A stretch of DNA of 64,000 nucleotides from Terramyces sp. JEL0728. Lineage: Eukaryota > Chytridiomycota > Chytridiomycetes > Rhizophydiales > Terramycetaceae. Of the stretch, positions 1 to 12,030 are shown in pieces. Position 1 is the first letter of the stretch. Every line of letters starts with the position of its first letter. The position numbers and the translations under genes are program-made. A model generated the notes under the pieces. It was not told where the DNA came from. It ran no database searches and saw only the letters and a program-made list of their open reading frames with translations. The DNA is taken from the NCBI GenBank assembly GCA_027603945.1, contig JADIIU010000042.1:40135-104134 (forward strand). The letters run 5' to 3'.

Positions 1-209
1 TTTAAACGCTCCTTCTCCTTCTCAAGGAAACAAGACGAATTCAAAAATGAAAATCCCAAGTTAATTCTGTTCACGTGCACCTGCCACCAAGCCAATTTGT
101 AAACTAAAGGAACCTTACCACTGGCGATAAATGCAAATAAGTGGCAATACTGGAAGCACATATATGCTCTATATGCCACCGGCCATCCTTAGGGATTATT
201 TCTCCAGTT

Positions 210-410
210 TTACGAAGCAAATAGTTTAGAAAATGAAATTTCAGATATGGAGGGTGGGGCTATTGATACGGCGTATGTTGTGACAGTGGCCTTAATAATG
301 AGCAGCAATTCATGTTTTAACAGAACCAGTAAATTGCGGCCAAAATATGGGGTTTCCGATCCAATTTGAAAGGTGGCTTTGCACCCGCTTTTGTTCAGCT
401 CTGAAATCAA
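210..410 (-). CDS. Unidentified gene, 5' part (exon structure unresolved)
   Basis: A minus-strand frame opens with ATG at 410 (MISELNKSGCK...), 18 bp from the start of UPRT on the other strand. It reads 66 codons, then meets a stop. A second open frame with a protein-like composition (PPYLKFHFLNYLLRKTGEII...) overlaps it to about 95. This suggests the first frame is spliced into the second by a short intron ending near 246, but no donor of the usual GTA type fits, so I did not fix the exons. I do not recognise the protein. The gene would continue beyond the left edge. It may also be a spurious frame; only its position head to head with UPRT supports it. Confidence 0.3.
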   Translation of the reverse strand: MISELNKSGCKATFQIGSETPYFGRNLLVLLKHELLLIIKATVTTYAVSIAPPSISEISFSKLFAS

Positions 411-428
411 CTTTCCAACTCAACAAAA

Positions 429-1122
429 ATGGGACAGATCAGAGTCATTAATCATCCAATATTCCTCGAGAAATTGTCAAGCGTCCGTGAAGAAAGTCTC
501 AATTCAAAAGAATTCAGGAATTTGATTGGCGAATTGACTCTCATTCTTGGCATCACTGCGACTGAAAGGCTAGATGTTGTCACTACAAAACAATTGCAGA
601 CCCCAATTGGCCCCTACACAGGAATTAAATTGAAAGATCAAATCGGAGTCTTCCCTATTTTGAGAGCGGGTCAGGGAATGGTTGACTGTAACTTTTTATT
701 AACATCAGCATTCTTGACTTTACTACCTGGTGCCAAAGTCCATCACTTGGGTTTGTTCCGTGATAAGGTAAGCGATCTTGACCGTAGACCACCCTCTTGC
801 CTGTTGAATACTACAACAAACTCCCTTCTGAATGCAAACTGGATGTTGGGTTCATTGTCGACCCCATGATTGCAACTGCCGGTATTGGATGTCTAATCTA
901 GGTACCGCTGTAGCTGCTGTAAACATTCTAAAAGATTGGGGATTAAAGAAGATTGTATTTTGTTCCATTCTTGTTTCCAAATCAGGCGTGGAAGCATTAC
1001 AACATGCTCATCCGGATATTGACATTATTGTCGGTCATATTGACGAGGAATTGACTGATAAAGGTTACATCTACCCTGGGTTGGGCGATGCCGGTGATCG
1101 TTTATTCAATACTTTACATTAA
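429..1122 (+). CDS. UPRT: Uracil phosphoribosyltransferase, bacterial type
   Basis: This enzyme converts uracil and PRPP to UMP (pyrimidine salvage, cytosol). Two 20-nt introns (768-787 and 882-901) must be removed. The spliced product is 217 aa, close to the usual length for the family. The first splice restores VEYYNKLP and the second restores the PRPP-binding loop DPMIATAGTAVAA. The C-terminal PGLGDAGDRLF uracil-binding segment is present. The N-terminus (INHPIFLEKLSSVRE..SKEFR) resembles bacterial Upp more than the long fungal or animal forms. Start ATG 429 is the first in frame. The stop codon runs into TAATAAAG, which may serve as the polyadenylation signal. It lies head to head with an unidentified gene 18 bp away and 64 bp upstream of XPB. 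Confidence 0.93.
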
Positions 1123-1186
1123 TAAAGTCCGCAATAATTGAAATTATACATGTATTAGCTTTTTTATTCTGAAAATTAATTTCCCA

Positions 1187-3524
1187 ATGGAAACTGAAGA
1201 TGACTCAGATCTCGAATTCGATAATTCAGAATTGAGTGAAAATTTAAAAATTGACCACGGAATCCGTCCACTATGGATAAATGAAGATAATCGCATTATA
1301 CTAGAAGGTTATTAGGGTTTAACCCCAAGCATTCAGTCCAATACATCAAGAAGCAGAAGATTTACTGCTAGCAATAGCCGAACCAATATCAAGACCTGCA
1401 AGAATTCACGAATATAAACTCACTACATATTCGTTATATGCGGCAGTGTCTGTTGGATTAGATGGGGACACAATTATTGAGGGGCTAGATAAACTCTGCA
1501 AGACTGCAATCCCTCATTCGGTAATACAATTCATCAAGTCTTCCACTTCATGTTACGGGAAAGTTCGTTTAATCCTGATAGAAAATCGATATTTTGTGGA
1601 GTGTGCTGAGGATGAATTGCTAAACAGGCTATTGGACGATTCGGATATAAAGCTAATACTGGAAAGGAATATGGCAAATGAAGATGTTGCAGTTCAGCCT
1701 GATAATCCTGAATTGCTGCCCATTGACTTATTTTCAGTATTTGACAGTGATATCTATTTGGAAGATGAATTGGGAGAGAATGACGAAATACACCCACAAA
1801 AATCAGAATCAATACATACTTTTGAATGTCTATTAGAAAAGATTAGATTAGAAAGAAAATTTGAAATCGAAAAGAATGATGTGGAAACCTTGAAAAAGAA
1901 ATGCGCAGATTTATCGTATCCAATGTTGGAGGAATACGATTTCCACGCAGACACCTTCAACCCGCACTTGGATTTGGGTAATCAAACGTCTAACAAAGAT
2001 TTAAAGCCCAACGCAAAACTAAGGTCTTACCAAGAGAGAAGTCTAGGGAAGATGTTTGGTAACGGAAGAGCACGATCTGGAATTATAGTCCTACCGTGTG
2101 GGGCCGGCAAGACGTTGGTAGGCGTTACAGCTGCCTGTACCATAAAAAAAAGTTGCTTAGTCCTATGTAATTCTAGGTAAATAGTATCTTATACATTAGC
2201 TTGAGTGTTGAGCAATGGACACGAGAATTTAAATACTGGACTACAATAAAGGATACTGATATTGCAAAATTCTCTTCCGAGTGCAAACAGCCATTTGAAC
2301 GGGACTCTGGAGTGCTAATATCGACATACACCATGTTGACACACAGTGGTGCGCGTGCGTATGATGCACAACAGATGCTCGATTTCATAAAATCTAGAGA
2401 GTGGGGATTTCTGCTGATGGACGAGGTTCATGTGGTTCCAGCAGGTATGTATGGCAACTAAGTAGATATGTTCAAAAAAACACTTACAATAATTTCCTCA
2501 CATGCCAAGCTAGGATTAACAGCGACTTTGGTTAGAGAAGATGAAAAAATTCACAATTTGAACTGGCTCATAGGTCCAAAGTTATTTGAAGCGAATTGGA
2601 TGGAGCTGGCGTCGCTTGGTTATATTGCAAATGTTCAGGTACTCATTTCATAATGAAAGTGCAGCGAAGTTTGGTGTGACATGACAAAACCATTTTATCG
2701 AGAATATCTTCGGCAACCATACAGGTAATAAAAATTAACTTTAGGAAGAGGCAACTGCTATATACAATGAATCCAAATAAAATCAAAGCGTGTCAGTATT
2801 TGATTGCCGTGCATGAGGCAATGGTAGAATGCAGCTTATTATAGGGAGACAAAATCATTGTATTTTCGGACAATGTTTTTGCGCTTAAAGTATTTTTGGA
2901 TTAACTTAGCACTATGCAGAAAAACTACAAAAACCATATTTGTATGGAGGAACCTCGCAATCAGAGAGAATCAGACTTTTGCAACAGTTTAGATTTAATC
3001 CAGCGTTAAACACAATCTTTCTGAGTAAAATAGGCGATACTTCGATCGACATACCAGAAGCAACTTGTTTGATTCAGATATCTAGCCATTTTGGAAGTAG
3101 AAGACAGGAGGCACAAAGATTAGGACGGATTTTGAGACCAAAGAAAAATTGCAATACCAAAGTTAACGCTTTCTTCTATACGTTAGTTTCTAAAGATACA
3201 GAAGAAATGTATTATGCAACAAAGCGACAACAATTTTTAATTGACCAAGGCTATGAATTTAAAATTATCACAAATATTCAAGGAGTAGAAGACGGGGTTT
3301 ATCAGCAATTACCCGAAGAATTGGCGCTGCTGAATACCGTTCTATTATCGCTGGAAACAGAGGAAATTGAAAATGAAATAAGTGATGACGAGCTCCCTGC
3401 AATGCCATACACGATGTTGGAATCTAAGATATCCTCAATATCTGGAGGAGACGCAATGGCATACATGGAATTCAGAGGAGGAACCAGTAGTGGAATGAGC
3501 CGAAAAGAAAGAAAGAAACTGTAA
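1187..3524 (+). CDS. ERCC3: TFIIH DNA helicase XPB (ERCC3/SSL2/RAD25)
   Basis: This is the 3'-5' DNA translocase of TFIIH, used for promoter opening and nucleotide excision repair in the nucleus. Seven introns: 1308-1329, 2177-2199, 2445-2465, 2639-2659, 2725-2744, 2824-2844, 2890-2909 (20-23 nt). The spliced product is 729 aa. Visible motifs in order: the damage-recognition-like N-terminal domain ([17 protein letters not shown], about residue 70), Walker A LPCGAGKT (about 300), DEVH box (about 400), RED motif VREDEK (about 425), FSDNVFAL, and helicase motif [11 protein letters not shown] (about 590). Each splice restores a conserved block, for example NSSLSVEQW and [12 protein letters not shown]. 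It lacks some of the N- and C-terminal length of the human protein (782 aa). Intron 1 begins GTTATT and contains TTAGGGTTTAACCC. Confidence 0.96.
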
Positions 3525-3812
3525 CCATTATAAATAATGGAGCAGCGGCAATAAAAAAGTTGTATTAGTTAGAAATGTTAAAGTGCTAGTCTCCTCATTA
3601 ATCTGTTTAAATTTTAATTAAGGAAAAGTATCAAAACAAATGCAATTTCAATAAAATTGGCATAGTTATTCCATGTCTTTCCTTGGTACTTGCTTGAATA
3701 CTTCAAGAGTCAAAATTAGATATATAATGATTGTCTAGGAAGAGAATTACTCATTGGACAAAGCATATCAAAATTAGGTCCATCTCAGTATATTTTGTTG
3801 GAAATAGTTGAA
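3525..3812. other. Intergenic, single-copy
   Basis: AT-rich sequence downstream of XPB. It contains TTATAAATAATGG just after the XPB stop, a likely 3'-end signal. I see no gene, repeat or RNA in it apart from the open frame that leads into the small ORF starting at 3813. Confidence 0.5.
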
Positions 3813-3959
3813 ATGCCAGCACTTGCAGTCTTTCAGAAATTTACGGCATTGGACTTTTTCAACTTGAACACTCGATGTGCTTTGCGATTTTGTTACCCAT
3901 TGGTTGAGATTGGTAGAATTTCAACTACCGAAGCATATTTGGATCTGTTGTACAAATAA
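3813..3959 (+). CDS. Possible gene fragment or small ORF at the duplication boundary
   Basis: A frame open from about 3720 contains an ATG at 3813 and gives 48 aa (MPALAVFQKFTALDFFNLNT...) ending at TAA 3957-3959, only 10 bp before the left boundary of the duplicated unit. Composition is protein-like: hydrophobic residues are spaced as in a helical or F-box-like segment, and the preceding open codons read GPSQYILLEIVE. No second copy exists for comparison and no conserved family is recognisable. It may be a remnant of a gene broken here, or chance. Confidence 0.25.
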   Translation: MPALAVFQKFTALDFFNLNTRCALRFCYPLVEIGRISTTEAYLDLLYK

Positions 3960-3969
3960 AATCGGATAT

Positions 3970-5395
3970 TCAATAGGAATCGACATCTATCCGTAACTAA
4001 TTTATATTTATATTAACCAATTTTGCATACTCCATTTATCAATAATTTCGACATTTGGGAACTACAATTTACGAGAAATGGTCATTTAGGATTTGATTCA
4101 CTGACTTGGATAACGATTGGCACCACGTCTGCGCTTATTATTTTCAATTGTAAAAATCTGAGAGAGCACAGATGAAAATTAAACATTAATTTAGAAAGCT
4201 TAACTTCATTTTATACAGATGTAAATTTTAAAATACAACTCACAATTAGATTTCATTATCAACAGTGCTAATTCTAACAATGAGCATTTAACAACTTCTA
4301 CTTTCAACACCTTGATTCGTTTTTATGGAAGTTTTTTTTAAATTTTTGGTTTGGACTTTAAATTGCGACTGAACACTTTCCAAAATAATGAATTTGTGAT
4401 CATTTTAGTTTGCATTTTGATCGCTTAGTGCATAATTTAATAAAAATGGATGTATAGTATTATTTAACTAGCAGCATCATTCACTGCAAAATTACCAAAC
4501 TTACCAGAATGTGCTATCAAAAACAACTCCAATCGAAATTTATAATTAAGGGGTGTGAAGTGAATGTTGGAGCATAACTGTTCGCTTAAATAATCTACTT
4601 CCACGTTGAGATCGCAGCTGTAATAGCAATTATGAAAGGTAAAAAGGAACGCAACCTAACATAGACTCATCCACCTGTGTATAATTGTTTGCTGGTTAAA
4701 CTGCAACTTGTAAATTGACTTGAATCAAATATATTCTACTTTTGAAGTTTTAGAAACTCGATGCTTGCCAATAGTCGAAATTTGTGTTGAGATAGCTAGT
4801 TAATATTTGGATTAGAGAATGATATCTAATGATGACATTTGAAGGACATATTCTACACAAGGAATAGTTCTAACTTAATGAGGAGGCAAATATTATTGTT
4901 AGTCACATGTTGAACGAAGAACTACAAACTTGTGATGTGATGTTTGTGCAGACTAGAAATATATTATTTCAAATGCCAATAAGTAGCAACCGTTATACAA
5001 AGAGAGCTTTCGTCTGTTTTATAATAGCGTGAATTCAATAGTGCGAACATTGCAGCAGTTCATGATCGAATTTGATTTAATCATCCTGTCTGTCTTTTGT
5101 GTTTTGATCGATATTTCTAATACAATTGCTGCTTGCTCGGGGAACCTTGGTAAAGTCGTCACTACATTCCAGCAATTAAGTTGCATTACTTACCTAGCTG
5201 ATTTTTATTCAATATTGACATATGCGAAATTAAATAGTCCAAATCGCGTATTACAATGTTATTTAGCTCGTGTTTGTCTTTGAATTTGACAGTCACGTAA
5301 CGTTATTTGTTGATCATCTGCAACCTAATTTTGACATGACACGTGAAATTTGTGCCTTATTTTACTTAATCGCGGAGAAAAAGTTGATCTCAATA
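3970..5395. other. Long noncoding stretch, copy 1
   Basis: About 1.4 kb of AT-rich sequence with no supported gene, the longest such stretch in the unit. Reading frames seen here are not kept in copy 2: the frame at 5029-5283 is broken there and other frames open instead. Substitutions and several indels (net 38 bp) separate the copies, a faster rate than in the genes. I saw no tRNA, transposon motif or tandem repeat. The last part may hold the promoter and 5' leader of the promethin-like gene. Confidence 0.6.
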
Positions 5396-5835
5396 ATGGC
5401 AATCTTACCAAAGTCGTCAAACACAGCAATCGTCACATTGTCAAAATGGTCAACTGCTGCAAAAGAAAACCTCACACCTGTTGTTGTAGGAGCTAGAGAT
5501 GTTGCAATTTCTTCATATCAAACCACTGTTAAAGTTTTAGACAGATACCCGCCATTAAAGGTATATAACGTTTAAATTAGGCTTTTGTTGTATCCCTCGC
5601 GCTATTCTCATCAGTCCCGATAAGTTTCTTTCTCGGCTTTGCCGGAGTGAGCGGGGCTATTGTATTAGGTGTTGCTGGAACTGGCATTGTTCTAGTTCAA
5701 GGTACTTTGTTGGCATTTGGAGCCTTCTTTTTATTCTGGTGGTTACTTGGAGCTCTCTTCTTTGCAGGGTTAGCAACTTTCTGGTTCTCTGCTGGATACT
5801 TTGGCTTAAAGACCGCAAAGAAGCTTGCAGCTTAA
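5396..5835 (+). CDS. Promethin/LDAF1-like small membrane protein
   Basis: One 20-nt intron (5561-5580) is spliced out, giving 139 aa from ATG 5396; an ATG at 5336 would add 20 residues. The first half is soluble and Ser/Thr-rich (SKWSTAAKENLTP..., YQTTVKVLDRYPPLK). The second half is almost entirely hydrophobic (about residues 58-130), with Gly/Ala-rich paired segments such as LGVAGTGIVLVQGTLLAFG, ending KTAKKLAA. This layout fits the promethin/LDAF1 family of ER and lipid-droplet proteins, which form membrane hairpins and work with seipin. The family match rests on topology and composition rather than a signature motif. It is convergent with HEATR6, 89 bp apart. Confidence 0.6.
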
Positions 5836-5924
5836 TTTCTTTATCTTTTCGACAAGAGCCTCATAAATTAATCCTTTCATTTCGAATAAAGAATTTTATC
5901 AACATTTCGCAATTTGAGGGAGAA

Positions 5925-8289
5925 TTATTTATTAATAATGGAATCAATTTTTGATTGAATCTCATTTTCTAGGGCAGAAAAGCCATAGTCGTCCATCAAA
6001 ATAATCTTGAAATGATCAATACAGTCTCTGACTGCACCAAGGAATTGCTTCACGTACTTTTGATCTTCATAAGTTGCCTTTTCTAGTACCAATCTGACGG
6101 AAAGAACAGACTTTAGCAATGTTTCCATGATAACCTGGATTGTTGTGGTGTAATTTTGGTTTGGGGTAGAGTAACTGTCCTTGTTGGAAACTTTAAGCGC
6201 ACTTATAGCAGCAATCTTGACTTTAAAGTTCATGCTGTGCTCTGCAGCATCGTTTAACCCTTTATAGATTAAATCTGTGTAATTGATTCTACTGCCAATA
6301 GGAAATCCGGCGGAACTCAACATATTCTTAATACAATGACATGCATTCCATCTTATCTAACGTTATACCTGAATACTTTGAATGGTCCAGCCCCAATATT
6401 CTTCAGGACAGAATCAACCGCCTGACTTGCTAAATGTGCATTTTGTTGCCATAAACGGCCATCAAATAATAATGCAACTAATCCTAAAGATCTGATGGCG
6501 TGTGTACGTACTTTTTCATGATCATTTGTACCAAGTATCGACACCCTGAACAGCTGGACAACAGTGTCTTGCAGGAAGTCCATTTTCAGTTCTACTAAAT
6601 TGCCAATTGCCCAACATGCTCTAATTCGCACTTTCAAAGTGGAATCTTGAGACAGTATAATCAACTTTTCGCTAAAATCATGCAAAATTGAAATGTCCTT
6701 GGTTAACATCATTTACATTATTGATCTTTGGTATATGCACAAAAGCCCCAATTGTGCCGCAACAAGCAGCTCTAACTTCAGGATGGTCATCTCCAGTGTA
6801 TGAGATGATGGTGGATAATAAGAACGCGTTTAATCTGTGAGGCATCTCTTGAATAAAAGCCATGGGTAACTGTCCAATAATTGTGCATGTTATAGTTCTT
6901 ATTGCATAAAATTCATGGTGAAATAAAGTGCTAGTTTTTTCAATCAGATCAAACCAAAATTTGTACGGCAATGCCACTGTATCATTAGCTGAATGACAAA
7001 ATTGCTCTAGCGCTTTTAAACTCCCAACAATTAATAGCGTTTCGTCAGCCAGCGAATTAAACAATACAGGACTAATGGAGCTCCAATTCTTCCACACCAA
7101 CTCAGAACATGATTTTGACAAAGATCTGATCAAATCAAGTACTGCTACATACATATTTTTGTCACCCGGCTGCTTAATAACATCTAAGGCATATTTGATA
7201 ATATTATTGTATTCTTCGTCACCGCTGTCGATTATTTCTGCCAGTGAACCCAGTATTTCAATAATAGCATGGTTTGTCGGCTGTTTTTGAATATAATTGA
7301 AGATTTCAGATATATAATCCTGATCTAAATTTCTAATCGGCGCATTTCTAACAAGCATATCCAGCAACTAAGCATTAATAAGTAAGGACCTTGTACAGAT
7401 GAGAGCAAACTTCGCTGTTTGATAGGTACAGGATCATTCGCAAAGTACTAGAAATTTGATTTGCTAATGACTCTTGCAAAGAAGTGAACGAGGTTGGTTT
7501 GCTTGAATAGCTTGCAATTGAAAGGTACTTTTGCGAATCTTCATAAAAAGATATTAGTATTTTTATCGCTTGAACCTTTGCATGATTATTCGGATGTGTA
7601 GTAATCAAATACAGTAGAGACTTGTCTTTGTAGTCAAAGAACTTAACCCAGTGAGCCTGCATCTGCTTCGGGCATTGTTTGGACAGGGCCAAGCAACAAT
7701 TCAGAGCGTATACAACCTGTCTACTCTCTTTTCCAACTTCGTTATCTGATTCTGAGTCGGATTCCCAAGTGTTTTTAGGTTTTTCGTATATAATTTCCAG
7801 CAAACGTCCTAGAAAACTGAAACAGTCCTTTGCGATTGTCTTATTTTCGTTGATCAATAATATTAAACTTTTCAGCGATACTGGGATTTCATTCTCCAGC
7901 TCGAGTTTGATTTTTCCAAGTAGTTTCGAGTCTTTTAATCCGATACAGCAATTACCTAAACAAACTATCGCTAGCCTGCCAACTCTGCTCTTGCTTTTCA
8001 AGGAAATTAATTTGTTTATAAATCGTTCCTGATCCTTTATTTGGTTAATTCGATCATACACCAGTGTAGCAGTGAATTTCATGAGTTCTATCGAAGGATC
8101 GTCCAGCAGCAGTAATAACCTGACAAAATGGGAATTGTTGGTATTCAATTTACTGGTTTCTTCCATAAAGTCCCTTTCTATCTGTCTTTTGTCTCTTTTA
8201 ATCTGAGCACCAGGTTGGTGTTTCTGGAATTCCTCCACTGGTGATTGGCTCTCCTTGGAATGTTGTTCCTGGCTCGGTATCATTAGCAT
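5925..8289 (-). CDS. HEATR6: HEATR6-like HEAT-repeat protein
   Basis: Three introns (7368-7389, 22 nt; 6698-6716, 19 nt; 6352-6368, 17 nt) leave 768 aa. The product is a stack of HEAT/ARM-type helical repeats throughout: LLLLLDDPSIELMKFTA, EVRAACCGTIGAFV, KVRIRACWAIGNLVE. After the last splice it contains KVFRWNACHCIKNML followed by NFKVKIAAISAL, the conserved C-terminal block of HEATR6. That family is poorly understood; HEAT repeats act as protein-binding scaffolds. The N-terminus has a basic stretch (KRDKRQIERD) typical of the DUF4042 region. The 17-nt intron is among the shortest here. The gene starts 88 bp from the divergent dynein LC8 gene, and the spacer holds a telomere-like motif. Confidence 0.8.
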
Positions 8290-8322
8290 TTGTAAAAAAG
8301 AAAGTTCAATGTCCTGCTGATA

Positions 8323-8668
<346 letters not shown>

Positions 8669-8808
8669 GCTAATATAATTTCTCTTTTGTAAATCTTGTG
8701 TTTCTTTTATGCGATAACCGTTTCTGAACAGCGATAGATTATTGAAATGCTCCACGCTGATTAGGATTCCGCAGACCCTTGCCAATATTTTTCCTTTGCT
8801 ATCACAAG

Positions 8809-9568
8809 ATGAATACAGTGGGGATATGTTCTCTGATGACTGCTTCATTTGTGGGCTCGTTTTACTTGTTTGGCTACGATGCAAGTCATAGGGATGATCC
8901 AAAAGTGATTGTGAATAGATTAAAGAGTTCAGTCTGTTCATGTATTTTGGGAGTTGGATTTAATTTGTACAGGGCAAAGGATATAAAATACACGCTGGAT
9001 CTAATGGGATTTAATTTCAATATTTTACCTTCGATTGGAATATCATTGCTGCTTTCTGGAGCTTTGTTTCTGGGTCCATTGATAAATGAATACAGGAATT
9101 TCTCAATTCCAAACAGGATTACACTGAGTCAGCTAAGGGATTATATACTGGTAACAATTAATAATACAGGGGCCGGCAATAGAAGAAATATTTTTTAGAT
9201 CTTGCATGGTTCCCATAGCATTGCAGGAATATTCTCCATTTGCTTCGATATTTCTGTGCCCAATGTTTTTTGGAATTGCGCACTTGCACCATCTTATTGA
9301 ACAACTCAGAAGAGGAGTAGAACCAAGGCGGGCGATACTGGTCGCGCTATTGCAATTCACCTACACTAGTTTATTTGGTTTCTTTGCAACGTTCCTTTTG
9401 CTCAAATACAGTAATTGACTGGCTTACTTAGAAAATATCTTTGGTCCAATCGCTTCGCATATGTTTTGTAACTACATGGGATTCCCAGATATGCCGCAGA
9501 CTACAAAAGATTGGATTGGATATGCAAGCGGGGTCTTAATATTTACTAGCCTATTTTTCATCTTATAA
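8809..9568 (+). CDS. RCE1: CAAX prenyl protease 2 (RCE1)
   Basis: This ER membrane endopeptidase removes the -AAX residues of farnesylated or geranylgeranylated proteins such as Ras. Introns 9151-9169 (19 nt) and 9411-9431 (21 nt) leave 239 aa. The first splice creates the catalytic block [15 protein letters not shown] (EExxxR), followed by [12 protein letters not shown] (second catalytic histidine) and, after the second splice, [11 protein letters not shown], all diagnostic of the CPBP/RCE1 family. Several hydrophobic segments lie around these motifs. The protein is shorter than human RCE1 (329 aa). It shares the unit with a RasGEF, so Ras processing and activation genes sit within 15 kb of each other, though not in an operon. 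Confidence 0.9.
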
Positions 9569-9686
9569 TAAAGCGATCTATTACATATGGGAACTCGGAG
9601 CAGTCAAAACTTTGTTTAGCTGGACAATTTATAATCCAATCTTATCCAATTGGTTGGACTTTTACTTTTTTAATCCAAAATCGCAA

Positions 9687-10720
9687 ATGTCAGACTTGGA
9701 CAAGTTTCAAATTATTAATTCTAGACAAGTGCAGCAGTTATTAAGATGCGAAATACTACTAGAATCGCAAGTCAAAGAGCTATGTAACAAAGCAAGGGAA
9801 ATCCTTGTGGAAGAAAGTAATGTTCAAAAAGTTGATGCACCAGTAACAGTAATGACCGTTTAACCAGATATGTGGAGATATTCATGGGCAATTTTTTGAT
9901 TTGAAGGAACTATTGAAAGTGGGTGGAAAGTGTCCCGATACCAATTACTTGTTTCTGGGCGATTTTGTAGATCGCGGATTTTATAGTGTAGAAACGTTTC
10001 TATTGCTAGTAGCGCTAAAAGTACGATATCCTGATAGGGTAATTAATTTTTAATTAGATTACTTTGATAAGGGGAAACCATGAATCAAGACAAATTACTC
10101 AAGTGTATGGATTTTATGACGAATGTCTGAGGAAATATGGATCGGTGAACGTATGGAGATATTGCTGTGAAATATTTGATTATTTGTCACTCTCTGCTAT
10201 TATAGACGATAGGATTTTCTGCGTTCACGGTGGACTATCACCTTCGATTAATAATCTGGATCAAATTAGAATCATTGACCGCAAACAGGAAGTTCCGCAT
10301 GAAGGCGCGATGTGTGATCTGCTATGGTCCGATCCGGACGATATTGAAGGTTGGGGGCTGTCTCCCAGAGGCGCTGGATATCTGTTTGGCGGAGATGTTG
10401 TAGATACTGTAACCATTTTTAATTATAGTTTAATCATGCGAATAAAATAGAATTAATAGCACGAGCGCACCAGCTAGTAATGGAAGGGTACAAGCTAATG
10501 TTCAAGGATACCATTGTCACAGTTTGGTCGGCTCCAAACTATTGCTACAGGTGCATAGTGCTAACATAGATGTGGAAATGTTGCAGCGATATTGGAATTA
10601 GATGAGCATTTAAACAGGAACTTTAAGATATTTGATGCTGCACCTCAAGTTACGCCTTGTTAACGTTAGGATTCTCGTGGAATGCCAGCAAAGAAAGCAA
10701 TACCAGATTACTTTTTGTAA
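9687..10720 (+). CDS. PPP4C: Protein phosphatase 4 catalytic subunit
   Basis: A PPP-family Ser/Thr phosphatase that acts in DNA-damage recovery and centrosome/microtubule control. Five introns (9849-9867, 10039-10057, 10409-10428, 10551-10569, 10649-10669; 19-21 nt) leave 311 aa. All metal-binding motifs are present: GDIHGQ, GDFVDRG, RGNHESR, plus [11 protein letters not shown]. The tail PDYFL carries the C-terminal leucine that is carboxymethylated in PP2A/PP4. [13 protein letters not shown] and [13 protein letters not shown] favour PP4 over PP2A or PP6. It is 118 bp downstream of RCE1 and convergent with syntaxin A, 64 bp apart. Confidence 0.96.
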
Positions 10721-10784
10721 ATGAGAATAAAAATTAACTGCAATCATGGTTTATGGATTTATTCGGTGAATATTGTAATATTCT

Positions 10785-11928
10785 TTAGAACTGGTGGAGT
10801 GCAGCTGGAATTGCAATCCCAATGGCGATCAGGACAACCAATAACACCGCGATGCAGAGGATCCTCTAGAATTAACATTGGTAACCTTTCTGGTCTTTTT
10901 TTGTGTATGCAACGCTTTATCTAAGCTCTCAACTCCTTTCTCCACGTCCTTCACTGCGGTTTGTACGTGTTTGTTTGAATTATCGATATATTCACCCTGT
11001 GCAACTACTAATACAGCCATGTCAACAAATAGTTGGTGTAATTCTTTTATGCTCGATTCAATTTTTAACACGTCCTTGTGCGTTCGGTTTATATCTTCCA
11101 GTGCATTTCTTGCCTCTGCTTTTTGGGCAGCATTATCTACTTTGTGCGAAAACATTTGTCCCTGAATCATATTTTCAACTTCTGCAGGAGTTGCATTTGG
11201 TTTTGCGATTAGCGCCGATTTCTTCATTCTTTCAGTAAATTTGGTCTGATATTTTTCTTGTACATTCTTGTAATCTTCCAGTAATTGAACAAAATTTTTT
11301 ACGAGTACTTCATACTAACTTAGCGCAATTATACCTGCGCCGTGCGTATTGCAAAGTTTGGATCGCTTGGTTTCAATTGCTTGGTTCCCCTTTCAATATC
11401 TTTTAGAGTTTCGCGGACATGAGTTTGAACAGATTTCAACTTGTCCATCTTTTTGTCCAGCTCTGCTGAAATTGCTTTTGTTAGTTCTATCTACCATCGC
11501 CTTGTTCATCGGAAATAACTTGCATGGATCTGTGGTGGATTTCCTCGATTTCGTCAATAAGAAACTTGATTGAGGTGAGCGATTCCTTGATATTTGCTAC
11601 TTGTTCAAAGAATAATTCAATTGTTGGCGGGGCAGACACCTCTGGAACAACTTTCCCTTCTTTCTTTGGTTTCTTGCCGAAAACACTCTTTTTTCTTGTA
11701 ACCTCTTTCTGATCTTTGTTTTCCTCGCCTTCCGCATTCAGCGATTCGTTCGACTGCGTAAGAAAATTGTTACCTGGTTTGGTGTATTTACTTTGCTCTT
11801 TGACGTGAATTTTCGGAATAACGAGGGCGATTTCTTTGACTTTTCCTCTTCGATTTTTGGAACTTCCAAGGCTTCGTTCGACTCTGTTAATCTATCATTA
11901 CTTGCAAGTCATTTATTCTGTCTCTCAT
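10785..11928 (-). CDS. Syntaxin (Qa-SNARE) A
   Basis: A target-membrane SNARE for vesicle fusion. Five 20-nt introns (11882-11901, 11754-11773, 11475-11494, 11315-11334, 10866-10885) leave 347 aa. Order: start MRDRINDLQ, a basic Ser/Lys-rich segment (KKSPSLFRKFTSKSK), the Habc-type helices (PPTIELFFEQVANIKESL, then KMDKLKSVQTHVRETLKDIE), the SNARE helix (IESSIKELHQLFVDMAVLV, zero-layer Gln expected in VVAQGEYID), and a C-terminal membrane anchor (CIAVLLVVLIAIGIAIPAA). The layout matches plasma-membrane syntaxins (Sso1/syntaxin-1 class). A paralogue lies 102 bp upstream on the same strand. Intron 1 must end at the second of two adjacent AGs to keep the frame. Confidence 0.92.
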
Positions 11929-12030
11929 GGAAAATAAAATGGTAAACAAAACAAATACAAAAACCATGAATCGCAACCATTTATTAATGAATTAAACATC
12001 GACTTAGAATATATGTAAACCCTCTGTGTG

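Noticed and set aside
429..1122. Frameshifted UPRT and similar split frames read as pseudogenes
   Set aside because: Every break is repaired by removing a 17-25 nt GT...AG segment, restoring family-length proteins.
5029..5283. 84-codon frame in the noncoding island
   Set aside because: It starts with GTG and is not preserved in copy 2 (34750-34990), where several indels disrupt it.
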